Shown here piece after piece: positions 47,617 through 58,616 of a stretch of DNA of 64,000 nt. A model generated the notes under the pieces. It was not told the origin of the DNA, ran no database searches, and worked only from the letters and a program-made list of their open reading frames with translations. The stretch covers positions 166,260 through 230,259 of the forward strand of contig NW_022985097.1 in NCBI RefSeq assembly GCF_010015585.1. Reading direction: 5' to 3'. The position numbers were made by a program, and so were the translations under genes. Numbering within the stretch: position 1 is the stretch's first letter; every line of letters starts with the position of its first letter. Source of the DNA: Eremomyces bilateralis CBS 781.70 (Eukaryota > Ascomycota > Dothideomycetes > Eremomycetales > Eremomycetaceae).

Positions 47617-48280
47617 TGTATTGAAGAATGGTAGGTACTCGATGTATGACTATGGCAAGTGCTTTGTGAGAGACCGTTGTGAAGGGACCGTCGGGTATTA
47701 AGTGTTCAGCGAGGCATAAATGAATATAGAGTGGCGTAGACGAGATGAAGCACAGAGTCGGTTCGGAGGTGAGGGTGCGGCGTACGCGAGACTGTGTCAC
47801 CCAGGAAGGTGAACTGTTTGCGCAGCTATTGTGGTGCTATTGTCGGTGAATAGGCGTATTCCTCTACCAAAGAGAAGGTGACTATCGTCAGATGGTCAGT
47901 CAATCCATTTCCACGTCCTCTTCACCCTCTGTTTCATGGAAATCTGGTGGTTCGATATTCACCAAGATGATACCTAGCGGGCAGGGAAACGTCAAAGGGA
48001 GATCAGTGGCGGCAATGTTGAACGAACAAAGACAGTGAACAGACGTGGCGAATAGAAAGGTAACCTGAGTCTGGAACAGATGATGACTTACCAGCCTATG
48101 AAACAAAGTGTCGGCCGAGTCGAAGAGAATGTGAAATGTGGAGGGATGATCTCGAAAGTGATCAACGATGGCGTAGGTAGGGTGAAGAGGGGTTGTATGT
48201 AGGAGGGTTGTCGCAGACGTTGATATCAAAGGACCGTAAGAGAAACTGGTCTGGCGAAGGATTGTGGTCCTTCCCTCTTT

Positions 48281-48340
48281 CTTTGATATCCCGATCTTTG
48301 ATATCCCGATCTTTGATATCCCGATCTTTGATATCCCGAT
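48281..48340. repeat. Four perfect copies of a 15-bp tandem repeat
   Basis: The unit CTTTGATATCCCGAT occurs at 48281-48295, 48296-48310, 48311-48325 and 48326-48340 with no mismatch. Each copy contains the palindrome GATATC. It lies about 670-725 bp upstream of the steC start, on the leader side. Confidence 0.97.
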
Positions 48341-49757
48341 GTTCGTATATAGGAGAGGAGAGAGTAGGGGATGGGTGGTACCGAGGAGGAGGAAGCGAGT
48401 TTCGGTAGAGGATCGCGTCGCGCTGAGGAACGGGAAACGATGATTCTCTCGGTGGCGGTATAGTCGTAACCCACGAAACCTCGGCGACAGCAGGCTCAAT
48501 AGGCAAATGGGAGAGCAACCGACGAGAACTGGATCGGAGGAGAGAGTAGTGTCAGGGAGGAGCGTCGAATCAATGGGAATCAATGTACGGGGATGCGGCG
48601 AGATGCAGGGGGTTTTGCAGGGGCTGGCGGGTTGTCGTTGTTTCAGAACAAGGCGCATCAAACACCGATCCTTTCTTGGGCCTTTCTCTATTACAGTCTA
48701 CACAGCTCTAGACCACCACCGTCTAGAAACATTAGGCAGTCGTTGATGCTCCTATCAGATGGAAACATGAGTTCCCTCGTCGTAATTACACAGTATTTCA
48801 GGCTTCAGAGGCATGAATAATGGAAGCACGACAGCTCCCACCTGGTCTACCGTCGTCCGTCTATACAGAACCGAGTTCGAGATAGATACACCAATCCATC
48901 CACATTCCACGCCATCCCAGCTGACGGCTGCTTTTCGGCTCTCTCCTGTTTCGTTCTAATCAGACGCTCCACAGTCCCCTTGATTCGCCTCTCTTGAGAC
49001 CTGAAGGCTGAATCATTCTAGAAGTTGTCTGGTTATCCGGTCTCACGGCTTGAGTCAGCAGAGAAATCGCAATCGTGGATCGAACGGGGATGATGGAGCC
49101 TGCCAGTGACATCTTCTCGACCTCCGTTCGATCATGATCCTTAGCCATGGAATCCCATATCGCACACGAGCCTTGGAATCCATCTTTAGCGTCTCTTGAA
49201 AGTCTTCTCGAATTGTTCTTCGAATCGGTTATGGACGGGTTGTATGCACCTCGAGTTACTCAGCATCCGAGCCTTCATCAGCCGGACAGTGTCTCTGCTG
49301 TACCACCATGACCCTGGATCATACAACACTGTTGGTGTGCAATCATGTTGATCCATTACCCACGGCTCTGACAACACGAAACAAGTGGCAAGTGGCAAAT
49401 CCGGGACCAACTGAGCTGATGAGAGTTCTCCTGTCCGCTATATTCCAGCATCTATCTCTATCAATTCCTTTTCATTGGTTTGAAAGAGGCGGCATCGCCC
49501 GAGAGTGGTTTCCTAGCGTTCCTTGTCCTCTTGTGCTTCTAAGTTAGGCTTCCTATATTAACTTATATAGTAAACCCGATCTGCCCGATCGCGGCCACAC
49601 CGTTAGCGTCTGGTTATATTGCAACTTGGATGGGGCAGGATCCAAAAATAGATGCATAGACGTACTGAATACATAGTACGAAGTGTTACCGAACTATTTA
49701 TCCAGGGTTCTATCGCCATTAGAGCATCCTCTGCCTAGACTTGCGTCGGTATAAACC

Positions 49758-50003
49758 TCACTCCTCATCTATTCGCCTACCGAGCCGCTCGCTCAGGTAC
49801 TCCGTCGTCTCAGTTGTCTCGAAGACGGAACGGAACGGAGCGTAGTCGACCACGTACATAGTAGTGTCTGAGTTCTCTGGCAGAACACCAACGGGGGCTT
49901 TCTGTTCCAGATAATTCAGAATCTGTAATGGATCGTTCCACGGATGCTCTCTCCCAGATACCAGGTAAATCATTAGAAGGGGCAGCATGGTGAGCGAGTA
50001 CAA
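49758..50003 (-). other. Coding-like fragment (81 codons), unrecognised
   Basis: The frame contains a hydrophobic start and a plausible soluble part (HPWNDPLQILNYLEQKAP, TTEYLSERLGRRIDEE). It may be the 3' end of a decayed gene. Upstream the frame has no recognisable continuation. No function assigned. Confidence 0.25.
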
Positions 50004-52028
50004 GTCCGTTTCCAGCGTTGCATACTTTTTAAGGTCTCTCGAACTTGTCTTTCCCCTTTAATGGTCCTATGTCTTTGTCATGACGCTCTTTTGCAGCCGT
50101 CTTCCAATCGAAATTGTCCGGCGCGGTTCTCCTGGTGGGCTTCTCCTGATCAATTCAAACTTTCATGCCGACTGTCTTTGTCAGATTATAAACGAGGAAG
50201 CTTTCCCGCGATCACATCGGCAACCTGCGGACAAGTACTGAGATGAATATGGATAGGCAACTAGTCCATCAAGTCCATCAATTCACTTCGTATGGTGTTA
50301 GCTGCTAGGACAACCTTTGGTGGCATATCATCCCCGAGAGCATGGTTCAGCAATGTTTCCTAGACACGAGTGTGTTATTGAGCAAGCTATGGGATCAGTG
50401 AAGTAAGGAGCAGGTGAATTCCGAAGGCACTTAATAAATATACTTTGGTCAACTTTATTAAGAACGAAGACCCTAACGGGAACCGGATAGCACGTTAAAT
50501 TGAAATATTATTATTATTAAGAACGAACGCATGTGGCTTTGTCGGTGGCACCACACGGGGTTGCCAGAGGAATTGATCTGGAAACACCAGCTGGTTGGCC
50601 ATTCAAGTGCTGTGCTTTTCTTTTGCAGGTTCCAGCTTCGAGTCCGATGTGGAACAACATTCTATGGGGATTCTCATAATACTTGCTATCCCATATCTTT
50701 TTATTACAAATAGCACAAGGTGCCCCTCTTTCACCGGGCACGTACGTCGAAGATATCGGAATTTGTTGTCCAAAAGGATCAGGCTGGCACGGCCTGATCA
50801 GTCAGCGTTGTCAAGCATAAGATGCGTATTGCTCTCCCCTGGTCTATATTCGCAACCAGGTAAATACCGGCCCTGAAATTTTCCTATTAGGGGTCCTGTT
50901 CTTGAACTGGTAGGCTACTTTTGCAAACGAGAGATACGTCAGGACTTTGGGACCCAACATGAACCTGGAGATACCATAAAACATCAACCTCTTGTAGTTG
51001 AAGACCGTAGGTTTCAGCCTTTTCTGGCCTCTGCTCATCCCTATTAATACGCCTCAATGTAGCTGGCCACCACGTGCTCGACTTAGGTATTTGTAGCACT
51101 CAATCAAGCGACTCATCGGCATCATAACCGACAGTCCGACACTGTATACGGAATATGGAGTAAGTAATTGGACATGAGTGTTTGTTGACTGGGAAATTGC
51201 CATATTGGTCGCCTGTTGACACTCGTCCCCTTTGGTCTATTATGTTGTCTAGTGGCTGGGTCTCCACCTTTGTTTGATGTCTCATGAACCATGTTGCTAC
51301 CTTAAGCTGCACATTGCCAGGCATCTGCATCTCGAGTGAACAAAACAGCCGAGTTCAACTTTCGTTCCTTCATCCATCTATCTGGGGTCGATGGCCAGCA
51401 AATCCAATTTTACTCGCCAATCTCACTTGCCGCGACGTTTAAGCACCATCTCGCTGTCTCGCCGCCTCGCCGTGACCGAGCGCCTTTTAAGAAGACCTAA
51501 AACTCAGAAGAGAGTCTAGCTAATCCAATTGATACTGAACACGGTACGGAGTTAACCAATGTGGAAGGTGTATGTACTTGACCCTTGGAGTCAGCCCCCT
51601 TATTCTGTTGGCTCAACCGTAGAACAGTAAACTGCTGCCACCGCCACGAACGCCACGGTCGTATTAACCGTCTTATCGGTCTCATAAAATTGGACAGGAA
51701 TAGGATTTATCCTTTCAAGAAAGAACTCCTTGGTCCCGGGCGAAATCCATCCAATTGAGCTGTTCCCTTAGGACCGGCCTTCCTGGATGAACCACGGACA
51801 GTAACCATTCTGATGGAACATCGCGATGGAGCTAGTATCCAGAGCTAGAAGACCGTGTCACCGGTGACGCGAGCTTGTCCGTTCCTCCATCGTCGTTAAT
51901 AGGGATGTCGGCTTAAATAATGCCGCTATGTAGGTGCAATTCCATATTATGTTAGAGTCCCGAACTGTGGTTCAATATTTTCAAGAATCGTTCTCCCGTT
52001 GTGCCCTTCTTCATATTATCCTGGCGTT

Positions 52029-53861
52029 ATGGTTTCTCTAAAAGTCATTCAGCCGCTCCTACTCCTTTCCATCCTCACGGTAGCGGAAGATCTTGCTCGA
52101 ACATGTAAAGCTGTACCGGGAACGGCGTCCTGGCCCTCCACGTCTGATTGGGATGCGCTCAACAAGACACTATCCGGAAACCTCATCAAACCCCTTCCTC
52201 CTGGCGGCGTTTGTCACCCCGAGCAGCCAAACTACGACGAGGCGGCCTGTCCGGCTGTTCAACGTGCATGGACAACCTCATGGAGCTTCCACATCGAAGA
52301 TCCAGTCGGCAATGGCTATAACAACTGGAACAACGACACTTGTCTGCCTGCCCCTGAGAACCCGTGCAGTGCTGACGGATATCCTTCGTACGTCATCAAC
52401 GCAAATACAGCACAGCATGTCCAGGCCGGGATCAACTTTGCTCGCGAGAGGAATATTAGACTAGTCGTCAAAGGCACCGGACACGACTTCCGCGGCCGAA
52501 CTGTGGCTCCCGACTCTCTGTCAATCTGGACGAGGCATTTGCGTGGTATCCAGGTGCGGGAGACTTTCGAAATCGAAACAGACCGGCAGCCGTGCAAGCA
52601 GTGCTCCTATGGACCGGTGGTCACATTTGCTTCCGGCGAGGACCATAGCAGCGTTTTTGCAGAGGTCAACAAGCACGGCTTTATGCTTAATGTTGGCGCC
52701 GCCGGCAGTGTCGGCGAAGGTGGTTATACTACTGGCGGTGGGCACTCAGTCCTCAGCTTCCAGACAGGTCTCGCGGTCGACAATGTTATACAAGCCAGGA
52801 TCGTCACGCCGGACGGGAAAATCGTCACGGCCAACCGATGCAAAAACAGCGAGCTCTTCTGGGCATTGTGCGGTGGTGGTGGCTCGACCCTCGGTGTCGT
52901 CCTGGACTTCACAGTCAATATCTTCCCGTCCGTCCCCATCGCATACTACACGTTCAACTTCGTATCCACTGGCACAGACATTGCGCACTTCTGGGACGCG
53001 GTCGCATACGTGGTCGGGAAGTATGCGGATATTTCGAAAGGCGGTGCAATGGGCTACACGTCCGTCGCACCAGCCCTCGGCACCTCTCCACCCGGCTACC
53101 AGGGAAGCTTCACGGCGCCAAATATGACCATATCCGAGCTCTCGGCGTTAATAGACCCAATCGTAGAAACGGTGGACGCTCTGTATCCCGGCGAAATCCA
53201 GACCGTCGTAGATACTAGCTCCTGGGGCTCCTTATATGAGTGGTGGACGGCCAACCCCGACATCACAACGGCCACTGGCATCAACGTAGTGATCGGCTCG
53301 AGGATCCTCGACGAGAGCGCCCTCAAGCATCCGCAGCTCGCGTCGTTGATTCAGAAGGCGACGCCTCCTCGCGGGCTGCGGTTGTATCTGGTGGCCGGGC
53401 CGGGTACTCACCAGTACGCGAACGATTGGAATTCTGTGACGCCAGCGTGGAGAACGGGCTATGTGCACGCCGGTAAGTCATGCTGTGGTCGATAGAAGAA
53501 CATGTTTCTGACAACGGTGCAGTGGTCTCCGGACCATTCCTACCCTTGAATGCCGCGTCGAAAGCTGCTGCAATTAACAACGTGACAACCACTTGGATGG
53601 ATCCTCTACGGGAGCTCGCACCGAATACGGGTGCTTATCAGAATGAGGTATGATCCCTTTCTACCGCGTTCCCAAGCCTTTACTCATATTCTTTAGGCAA
53701 ACGCTTTCGATCCGAACTTTCAACAGGAATTCTGGGGGAGCAATTACCCGCGACTGCTCAAGGCCAAAAGGCAGTTTGATCCCAATGATGTTTTCTGGTG
53801 CCGGAGCTGTGCTGGAAGCGAACGGTGGGAAGAAGTTGGTACTCAGCTTTGCAAAGTCTGA
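52029..53861 (+). CDS. Secreted FAD-linked oxidase (berberine-bridge-enzyme-like)
   Basis: Exons 52029-53472, 53523-53647 and 53697-53861 give 577 aa. The start is signal peptide VSLKVIQPLLLLSILTVAEDL. The FAD-binding PCMH-type domain has the flavin-linking His in VVKGTGHDFRGR and the loop YTTGGGHSVLSFQTGLAVDN. The BBE C-terminal signature is RLLKAKRQFDPNDVFWCRSC. The second flavin link seen in plant BBE (a Cys before the GGY loop) is not evident: the sequence is SVGEGGYTTGGG, so a single covalent His link is likely. Several NxT/NxS sites fit secretion. Family members oxidise alkaloids, sugars or polyketides; the substrate is unknown. Confidence 0.92.
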
Positions 53862-54314
53862 AGCCAAGAGGACCTCGAAACTACCGCATGGCGCAGGCCT
53901 AAGCCAACTTCCCTTGTATTTCACTACCGCTTCCGGTCCTATTAATTACAAGTAGAATCTGAGGACCTGTGAAATTGCCGCCGCAAAGAGCGGTTTGTGA
54001 CGCGGTTTTTGGCGGCATTTCCACACGACCTGGTCACGAAAATCAACCCTTCTCCTCCCAAAACACCCCGTAATGCCAAGCGCACGTGACTCTGTCCATC
54101 ATCAGTTTCTTGAGTTGATCATCTAAGATCTAGAGTCGTTTTAACGCGTCTCGTGGTTGTTGGGGCCTGTGCACGATTTGACCGGATTACTCTGACCCCT
54201 CACAGTAGCACGGGAGGTGTCCCATCACGCATGGGAGAGGTTAGATTTCTTCCACATTGGATGGCTGATACCAATCTCGCCCGACACTGAGACACAGACC
54301 CCAATTCTATCGAT
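53862..54314. other. Intergenic region
   Basis: 3' flank of the oxidase and 5' flank of the lactamase-fold gene. Nothing else seen. Confidence 0.45.
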
Positions 54315-55369
54315 ATGAGGGTACCCACGATCTGCTTTGTAGCGGAGCGACTCAATTCGACGACATTCAAAATAGTTCGATGGCATTCAAAATAGTCGAC
54401 GGCATTCAAAATAGTCGAGGAGGAGAAATATCTCGAGTATCCCCAGATATTTGTTAAAATCCTGGATGAGACGCTAGTCATTTTGGACACAGAATGTGGA
54501 GGTGCGGCGCAAGATCTGGATGTGACCGTGACCTCTTTACGAGAATATTTGGAGACCGTCCCCGTCGGAGATAATGGAAAGGAGCCGTTGAACCCAATTG
54601 CCAGACTGAGTTATATGGTAGTGTGCACGCACTGTCACTTCGACCATATCGGTACGCTCCCTTTGTGCGAAAGTATGGAGTATGAAGTCGGGTCTGACAT
54701 CAATCAGGGGGGATCGAACAATTTCGTGATCATCCCAAATCGTCAATCTGCGCCAGTTCCTACGACCGCTCGTTTCTTTCTCCTGCGAACCTGCCTACGA
54801 TTTCACTATGCAGGAACCTCGGAATCAGGACACCATCGTATAAAGTGTCGCATTGGTTAGACGACGGCCAATTCCTCCAGTACAAGTCCAACTCCCTTCC
54901 GCTTCGGGTATTCCATACTCCAGGTCACACCCCGGACGAGCTAGCGATTTGGGACTCAGACGAGCGCGTGCTGTTCGTCGGCGACTCATTATATGAATGG
55001 GTTCCGATTATCTTTCCCTCGCAAGGGAATATAGTCCTCTTCAGTGACTCGATTGGTAGGATGAAGCAGCTCGTTGCGGAGTGGAATGCAGATGAGTCGA
55101 GCTCCAGAGTCAAAATTGCATGCAGGCATGTTACCTATGACGCGGACGGAGAGCAGATACTAAGCGACGTAGAGGAGTTCTTGTGGCTTGTGGTTACTGG
55201 CGCCGTAAAACCGAAGCAGTCGGAAGAGTCCAGAGGCGATATCTTGGACCTGTATGAGGGAGACGATGGGAAGTACTCGATAAGGTGCCCTCACAGACTG
55301 GTGCTCGATTTCCGTGTAGATGAAGAGGCAATGACGAAGCTGAAGCAACGAAATGGTCTCATTCCATAA
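54315..55369 (+). pseudogene. Metallo-beta-lactamase-fold hydrolase, broken by a short tandem triplication
   Basis: Exon 1 54315-54651 and exon 2 54708-55369 (intron GTACGC..CAATCAG) would give 332 residues. The splice yields CTHCHFDHIGGIEQFRDHPK, the metal-binding HxHxDH-type motif (here HCHFDH), then LPLRVFHTPGHTPDELAIW and LFVGDSLYE. It is a hydrolase with a two-metal site; the substrate is unknown. Near residue 15 the segment STTFKIV is repeated in a 20+19-bp triplication (54358-54415). The 39-bp net insertion keeps the downstream frame, but the middle copy is read out of phase and gives TAG at 54393-54395. Unless another start is used, no full protein is made. Confidence 0.75.
54358..54415. 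repeat. Three tandem copies of a 19/20-bp unit
   Basis: CGACGACATTCAAAATAGTT (54358-54377), CGATGGCATTCAAAATAGT (54378-54396) and CGACGGCATTCAAAATAGT (54397-54415). The unit lies inside coding sequence of the lactamase-fold gene. Confidence 0.96.
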
Positions 55370-55461
55370 ATCGTGGATTGTTATTCTCTTTTTTCTTTGG
55401 GGTGCGAGCATTGCCCTTCCCGGTGTATCTCATTGCTAGCCGAGCTTTAGATCAGCTACCA

Positions 55462-55974
55462 TCAAGATGACGTGTTTCGCATCCTTTGAGCTCTCCTCTC
55501 CTCGTGTCCGCTTATCTTCCTCCCCCAGAGATCTTTCCAGATCCAAACGCCCACTACACCAACGATAGCACCACCGAGATGTGCCGTTGTATTCATAGAC
55601 TTCACGAAGAAGCCCACAACCTGATCGAATACGACAATCGTCGCAAGTATTCCCCAGGCAGGATATAGTCCCGGGTCCTTGAAGAACAAACCCTCCAAAG
55701 AGACCTGGAAAGGTGCGTAAGGGTCGAGCATGTGGATTGCGGAGAGGAAGGCGAAAACTGCGCCAGAAGCCCCCATGCTGAAGATGTTAAACCGCGAGCG
55801 CAATGAATAGTAATACAGAGAACCAAGCGAGGAGAGGACGCCCGCAGAGAGGTAGAGAGGAAGGGCGAAGCCGCGATTGGAACGTCGTATGCTACCGAAA
55901 TTGCCTCCAAAAACGGAGGTTCCTGACGGCGTCTTCTGCTGTCTTTCCACCTCGGCGAAACTCCATCGTTTCAT
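55462..55974 (-). pseudogene. Rhomboid protease, 5'-truncated
   Basis: The 170-codon frame has the C-terminal half of a rhomboid intramembrane serine protease: LPLYLSAGVLSSLGSLYYY, the catalytic Ser in GASGAVFAFLSAIHM, and the catalytic His in TTAHLGGAIVGVVGVW. The expected first two membrane segments, including the HxxxN stretch before the Ser, are absent, and sequence upstream to the next gene (55975-56272) shows no continuation. It is likely a fragment, though unseen small upstream exons cannot be fully excluded. Confidence 0.6.
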
Positions 55975-56272
55975 TACCGGAGGTGCCCAAAACTCCCCGT
56001 CACTGTGCCTAGGCCCTGCAGGCGCCGCTCAAGTTCGTCACACGTCAGAGCAACGCTATGTCAATGATCGTCATCTCCCACCATCGTCGCATGCCGTCTC
56101 ATCGTCGAGTCATCGATCACCTCTTCACCAATCTCGTCGTGGGCGCTACTGGCACCATTTTCGTGCATGTCCATTGCTAAGGATTAATTTAGGGTTTATC
56201 CACTCGAGATTCTTCCGATGGCATCGCAGCATTGGCTTCCATACCATCCACTTCCTACCAACCCAGACTGGA

Positions 56273-57845
56273 CTATCCTTCTAGGTCCGCTCCGCTGACC
56301 AGCTGTTGCAACACGTCCCCAAAGAACCAGTTCTTATATTGACTACCAGCAGAGCCATACTGCAATATGCGCTTATAGAGATCCAACAAAAGGAAAGCCC
56401 CTCTAACGCTTCGTGTGCTGGCGCTTAAGCGGTCGTCTGGTCCTACGTTGGTCTAATGCCAGAGCAACGTTAGCAACAAGAACTAAAAGAGGGGGTTGGG
56501 GGGATTTACCGTGTTTTCATCACTGTCGATCCATGCATAGTAGATTTGGTGATCGTGCCCAACAATTGTCGCTCCGGGTTCAGGGAAAACCTTCACACAA
56601 TCCTGTGTTTCCGAAGCTGTCCCTTCTTTGGCCCCAGTACTAGCGAAGCGCTGTGCTGTCTCAACCAAGCGAGCCTTGTTCCGTAGACTTGCCGCGAGCC
56701 AGACACTCAGTTGAAGTTCTGCCTGTGCATGACCTCCATCACTAGGCTTTACCTCAATTCCAGAGAATAAAGCTGTCCGCTTCGTGAACGAGTCCCTTGT
56801 ATGCCCCAAACGGTCTCGCATTCCATTCCGCGCCAATTTCTCATATAACTCGCTCGTCGCCGGATCTTTATGCGAATATGATAGAACGTAGTCGGTTTTG
56901 CGCTCAATGAGTGCGTTCGATGCCGTTCGGCTCAGGAAATTGGTTTGGACCCGCTGGGATTGTCTGCACCGATAGATTAGATTCAACTCTGATCTTTCCG
57001 AGTTGTGTCTACTTACACGCTCTGCAGAAGCCACTCATTTGATACACTTTCCTTGAGAGCTAACTCTAGAAGCGGTTGGATGACATCCATGCACCAAGCA
57101 TTCTCATCTCGATGATTCTGCTCACAGTCCCGAGCATTGGCAACGATCCTCTGAATATTATCAAGAAGAGAAAGTATATCTTTGGGAGCGCGTTGATCCG
57201 TTTCGTCGTAGGCGTCATCGTCGATTTCGTCCACAAGATCTGGATCGGACGAGATGACCTCCTAGAAGAAAGTCAGATAGGACCCGCGCGGACAGATTTG
57301 CAGGGACATACCTTAAGACCTGCTGGAAGGAAGCTTCGGCCAAAGTTAGTTATGAGAAGCTTTCTCAATCCCCGCACTTGTTTGGGGATATCCGCTCTGA
57401 TGAGACTGTCAGTTTGGATTGAAGGTACTGAAGTTCTCAGCTCGATGGCATGATCTCGTGTGGGGCTGTTGTTTCGTTTCGGACTGGAACCTGAGCCTAG
57501 TGATGTTGCACTGAGCACCGTGCGACTGTCGAGGACCGCAATATTCCTAGAGCTAGAGCTGAGGACTGTATCACTATCTTGGCCTCGCTGCCTCTTCCGT
57601 GGACTCGAGGAACGCTCGGTTGCAGGCAATGAAAGACGTTGCTTGCGCCTCGTCGGGTTTTTCACGGATGAGGGAGGAGTTACGGTCTGGAGTGGGTGAT
57701 ACAAGAGTGGCTTGGAGGACCACGACAATCGGACAGGACTGGACTGCAGCGCAGAGCTCTTCGAATCCTTAGCGTCTCGGTGACGGGAACTCGGGATCGC
57801 TCTCTGTGTGTTTTCAATCCATGAAGCAATATCAGCAGGTTCCAT
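56273..57845 (-). CDS. PD-(D/E)XK nuclease-like domain protein
   Basis: Fungal family with a predicted restriction-nuclease-like fold. Exons 57845-57312, 57261-57017, 56963-56510 and 56452-56273 give 470 aa. A Ser/Arg-rich N-terminus is followed by ISSDPDLVDEIDDDAYDE, then a helical region with NERDCQ-type motif (here ARDCEQNHRDENAWCMDV). The nuclease core has KTDYVLSYS followed later by FSGIEVKPSDGGHAQAELQL, with Asp, Glu and Lys (D..ExK) in place, then SVWLAASL. The last exon adds LSASTRSVRGAFLLLDLYKR and QYKNWFFGDVLQQLVSGADL. The biological role of this fungal family is unknown. It sits next to transposon remains. Confidence 0.8.
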
Positions 57846-58616
57846 AGGTGGACAATGACGGCTGGCGGCGTTCTTTATGTCCGAATACTAGAAGTGAGAG
57901 AGATTCATACGCACGTCAGGCCTCTCAGTGAGGCCCATGTGGGGTATACTTGATGTTGATGTCGCAGGAAACATGACATTCCCGCAATAAACAAAGCGAG
58001 TCACGTGTTAAGCCTCGGTTTTCCAGGCATGAACGCACAGTGCGGTCAAGTGCAGTGGCGATGAAAGAGACGTGTCGCGACCGCACACGGGTCGCTGGCG
58101 ATGGGCGTAGCATCCACTACCGTCGCCAGTACCGACCGTGTCTACTGCCTCCGTTGGGCAGGGTGTTTTTTCATCAAGGGAGGCCATCAAGGAATGTGGG
58201 AGATGAAAACCATCCGATGGGGATCTATCTAGCCTGCAACTAGATCCTGAAGTCTAACTTATTATTAGGCGGATGAGGACGCGTCCTAGATCCCCAACAG
58301 GACACCCTTGGGCTCGAATCGGCTCTGGGATCGCCTCGCTGGCGAGTAGTCCGTGGGTGGTGAGGGTTTGAGATATTCCTAATCCTTATCTCAGTTGGGA
58401 CTCAGCTGCCAGATGATGGATGGTCCTGCGCGTACACGTCCCCGGTTTCTACGCGTACACGTTCCCAAATACTAGACGTACACGTCCCCAAAGATGGTTA
58501 GCCTACTAATTTCTGTGACCACCAACTCGCTCAACGTGCAACTGCAGAACTCGCGGAAATGGTGATGTAGAGATAGATATATAATAGAGAAATGAACGTG
58601 TAGTATACAAGATATA
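57846..58616. other. Intergenic between nuclease-like gene and MULE
   Basis: No gene seen. It includes the 23-bp direct repeats. Confidence 0.45.
58431..58489. repeat. Three direct repeats, 23-bp period, core CGTACACGT
   Basis: Cores CGTACACGTCCC at 58431-58442, CGTACACGTTCCC at 58454-58466 and CGTACACGTCCCC at 58477-58489, evenly spaced. They sit about 130 bp from the end of the MULE transposase remnant and may belong to the element's terminal region. Confidence 0.85.

Larger units (their letters stand above)
47617..52028. other. 4.4 kb gene-poor stretch
   Basis: Starts with the pyrimidine-rich steC leader/promoter, which includes the 15-bp repeat below. A 253-codon minus-strand frame (47900-48661) spans that repeat; its acidic end looks coding-like, but no domain or consistent splicing is visible. 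From 48.7 to 52.0 kb only fragments are seen (49758-50003, separate entry). This is probably accessory or decayed DNA. Confidence 0.5.

Noticed and set aside
48281-48340. Possible CRISPR-like array
   Set aside because: It is a simple head-to-tail 15-bp repeat without spacers, in a eukaryotic genome.
47900-48661. 253-codon minus-strand frame across the 15-bp repeat, with an acidic end (ETEGEEDVEMD)
   Set aside because: Composition is that of a pyrimidine-rich leader, the repeat simply happens to be open in frame, no domain is visible, and I could not build a splice model that keeps the acidic end in frame.
54315-54415. A short intron removing the extra 19/20-bp copies in the lactamase-fold gene
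   Set aside because: Possible GT..AG pairs are 21 or 40 nt, too short, and leave the wrong frame.
58300-58345. tRNA-like text (GGGCTCGAATC)
   Set aside because: No cloverleaf can be formed around it; only the short T-loop-like word is present.
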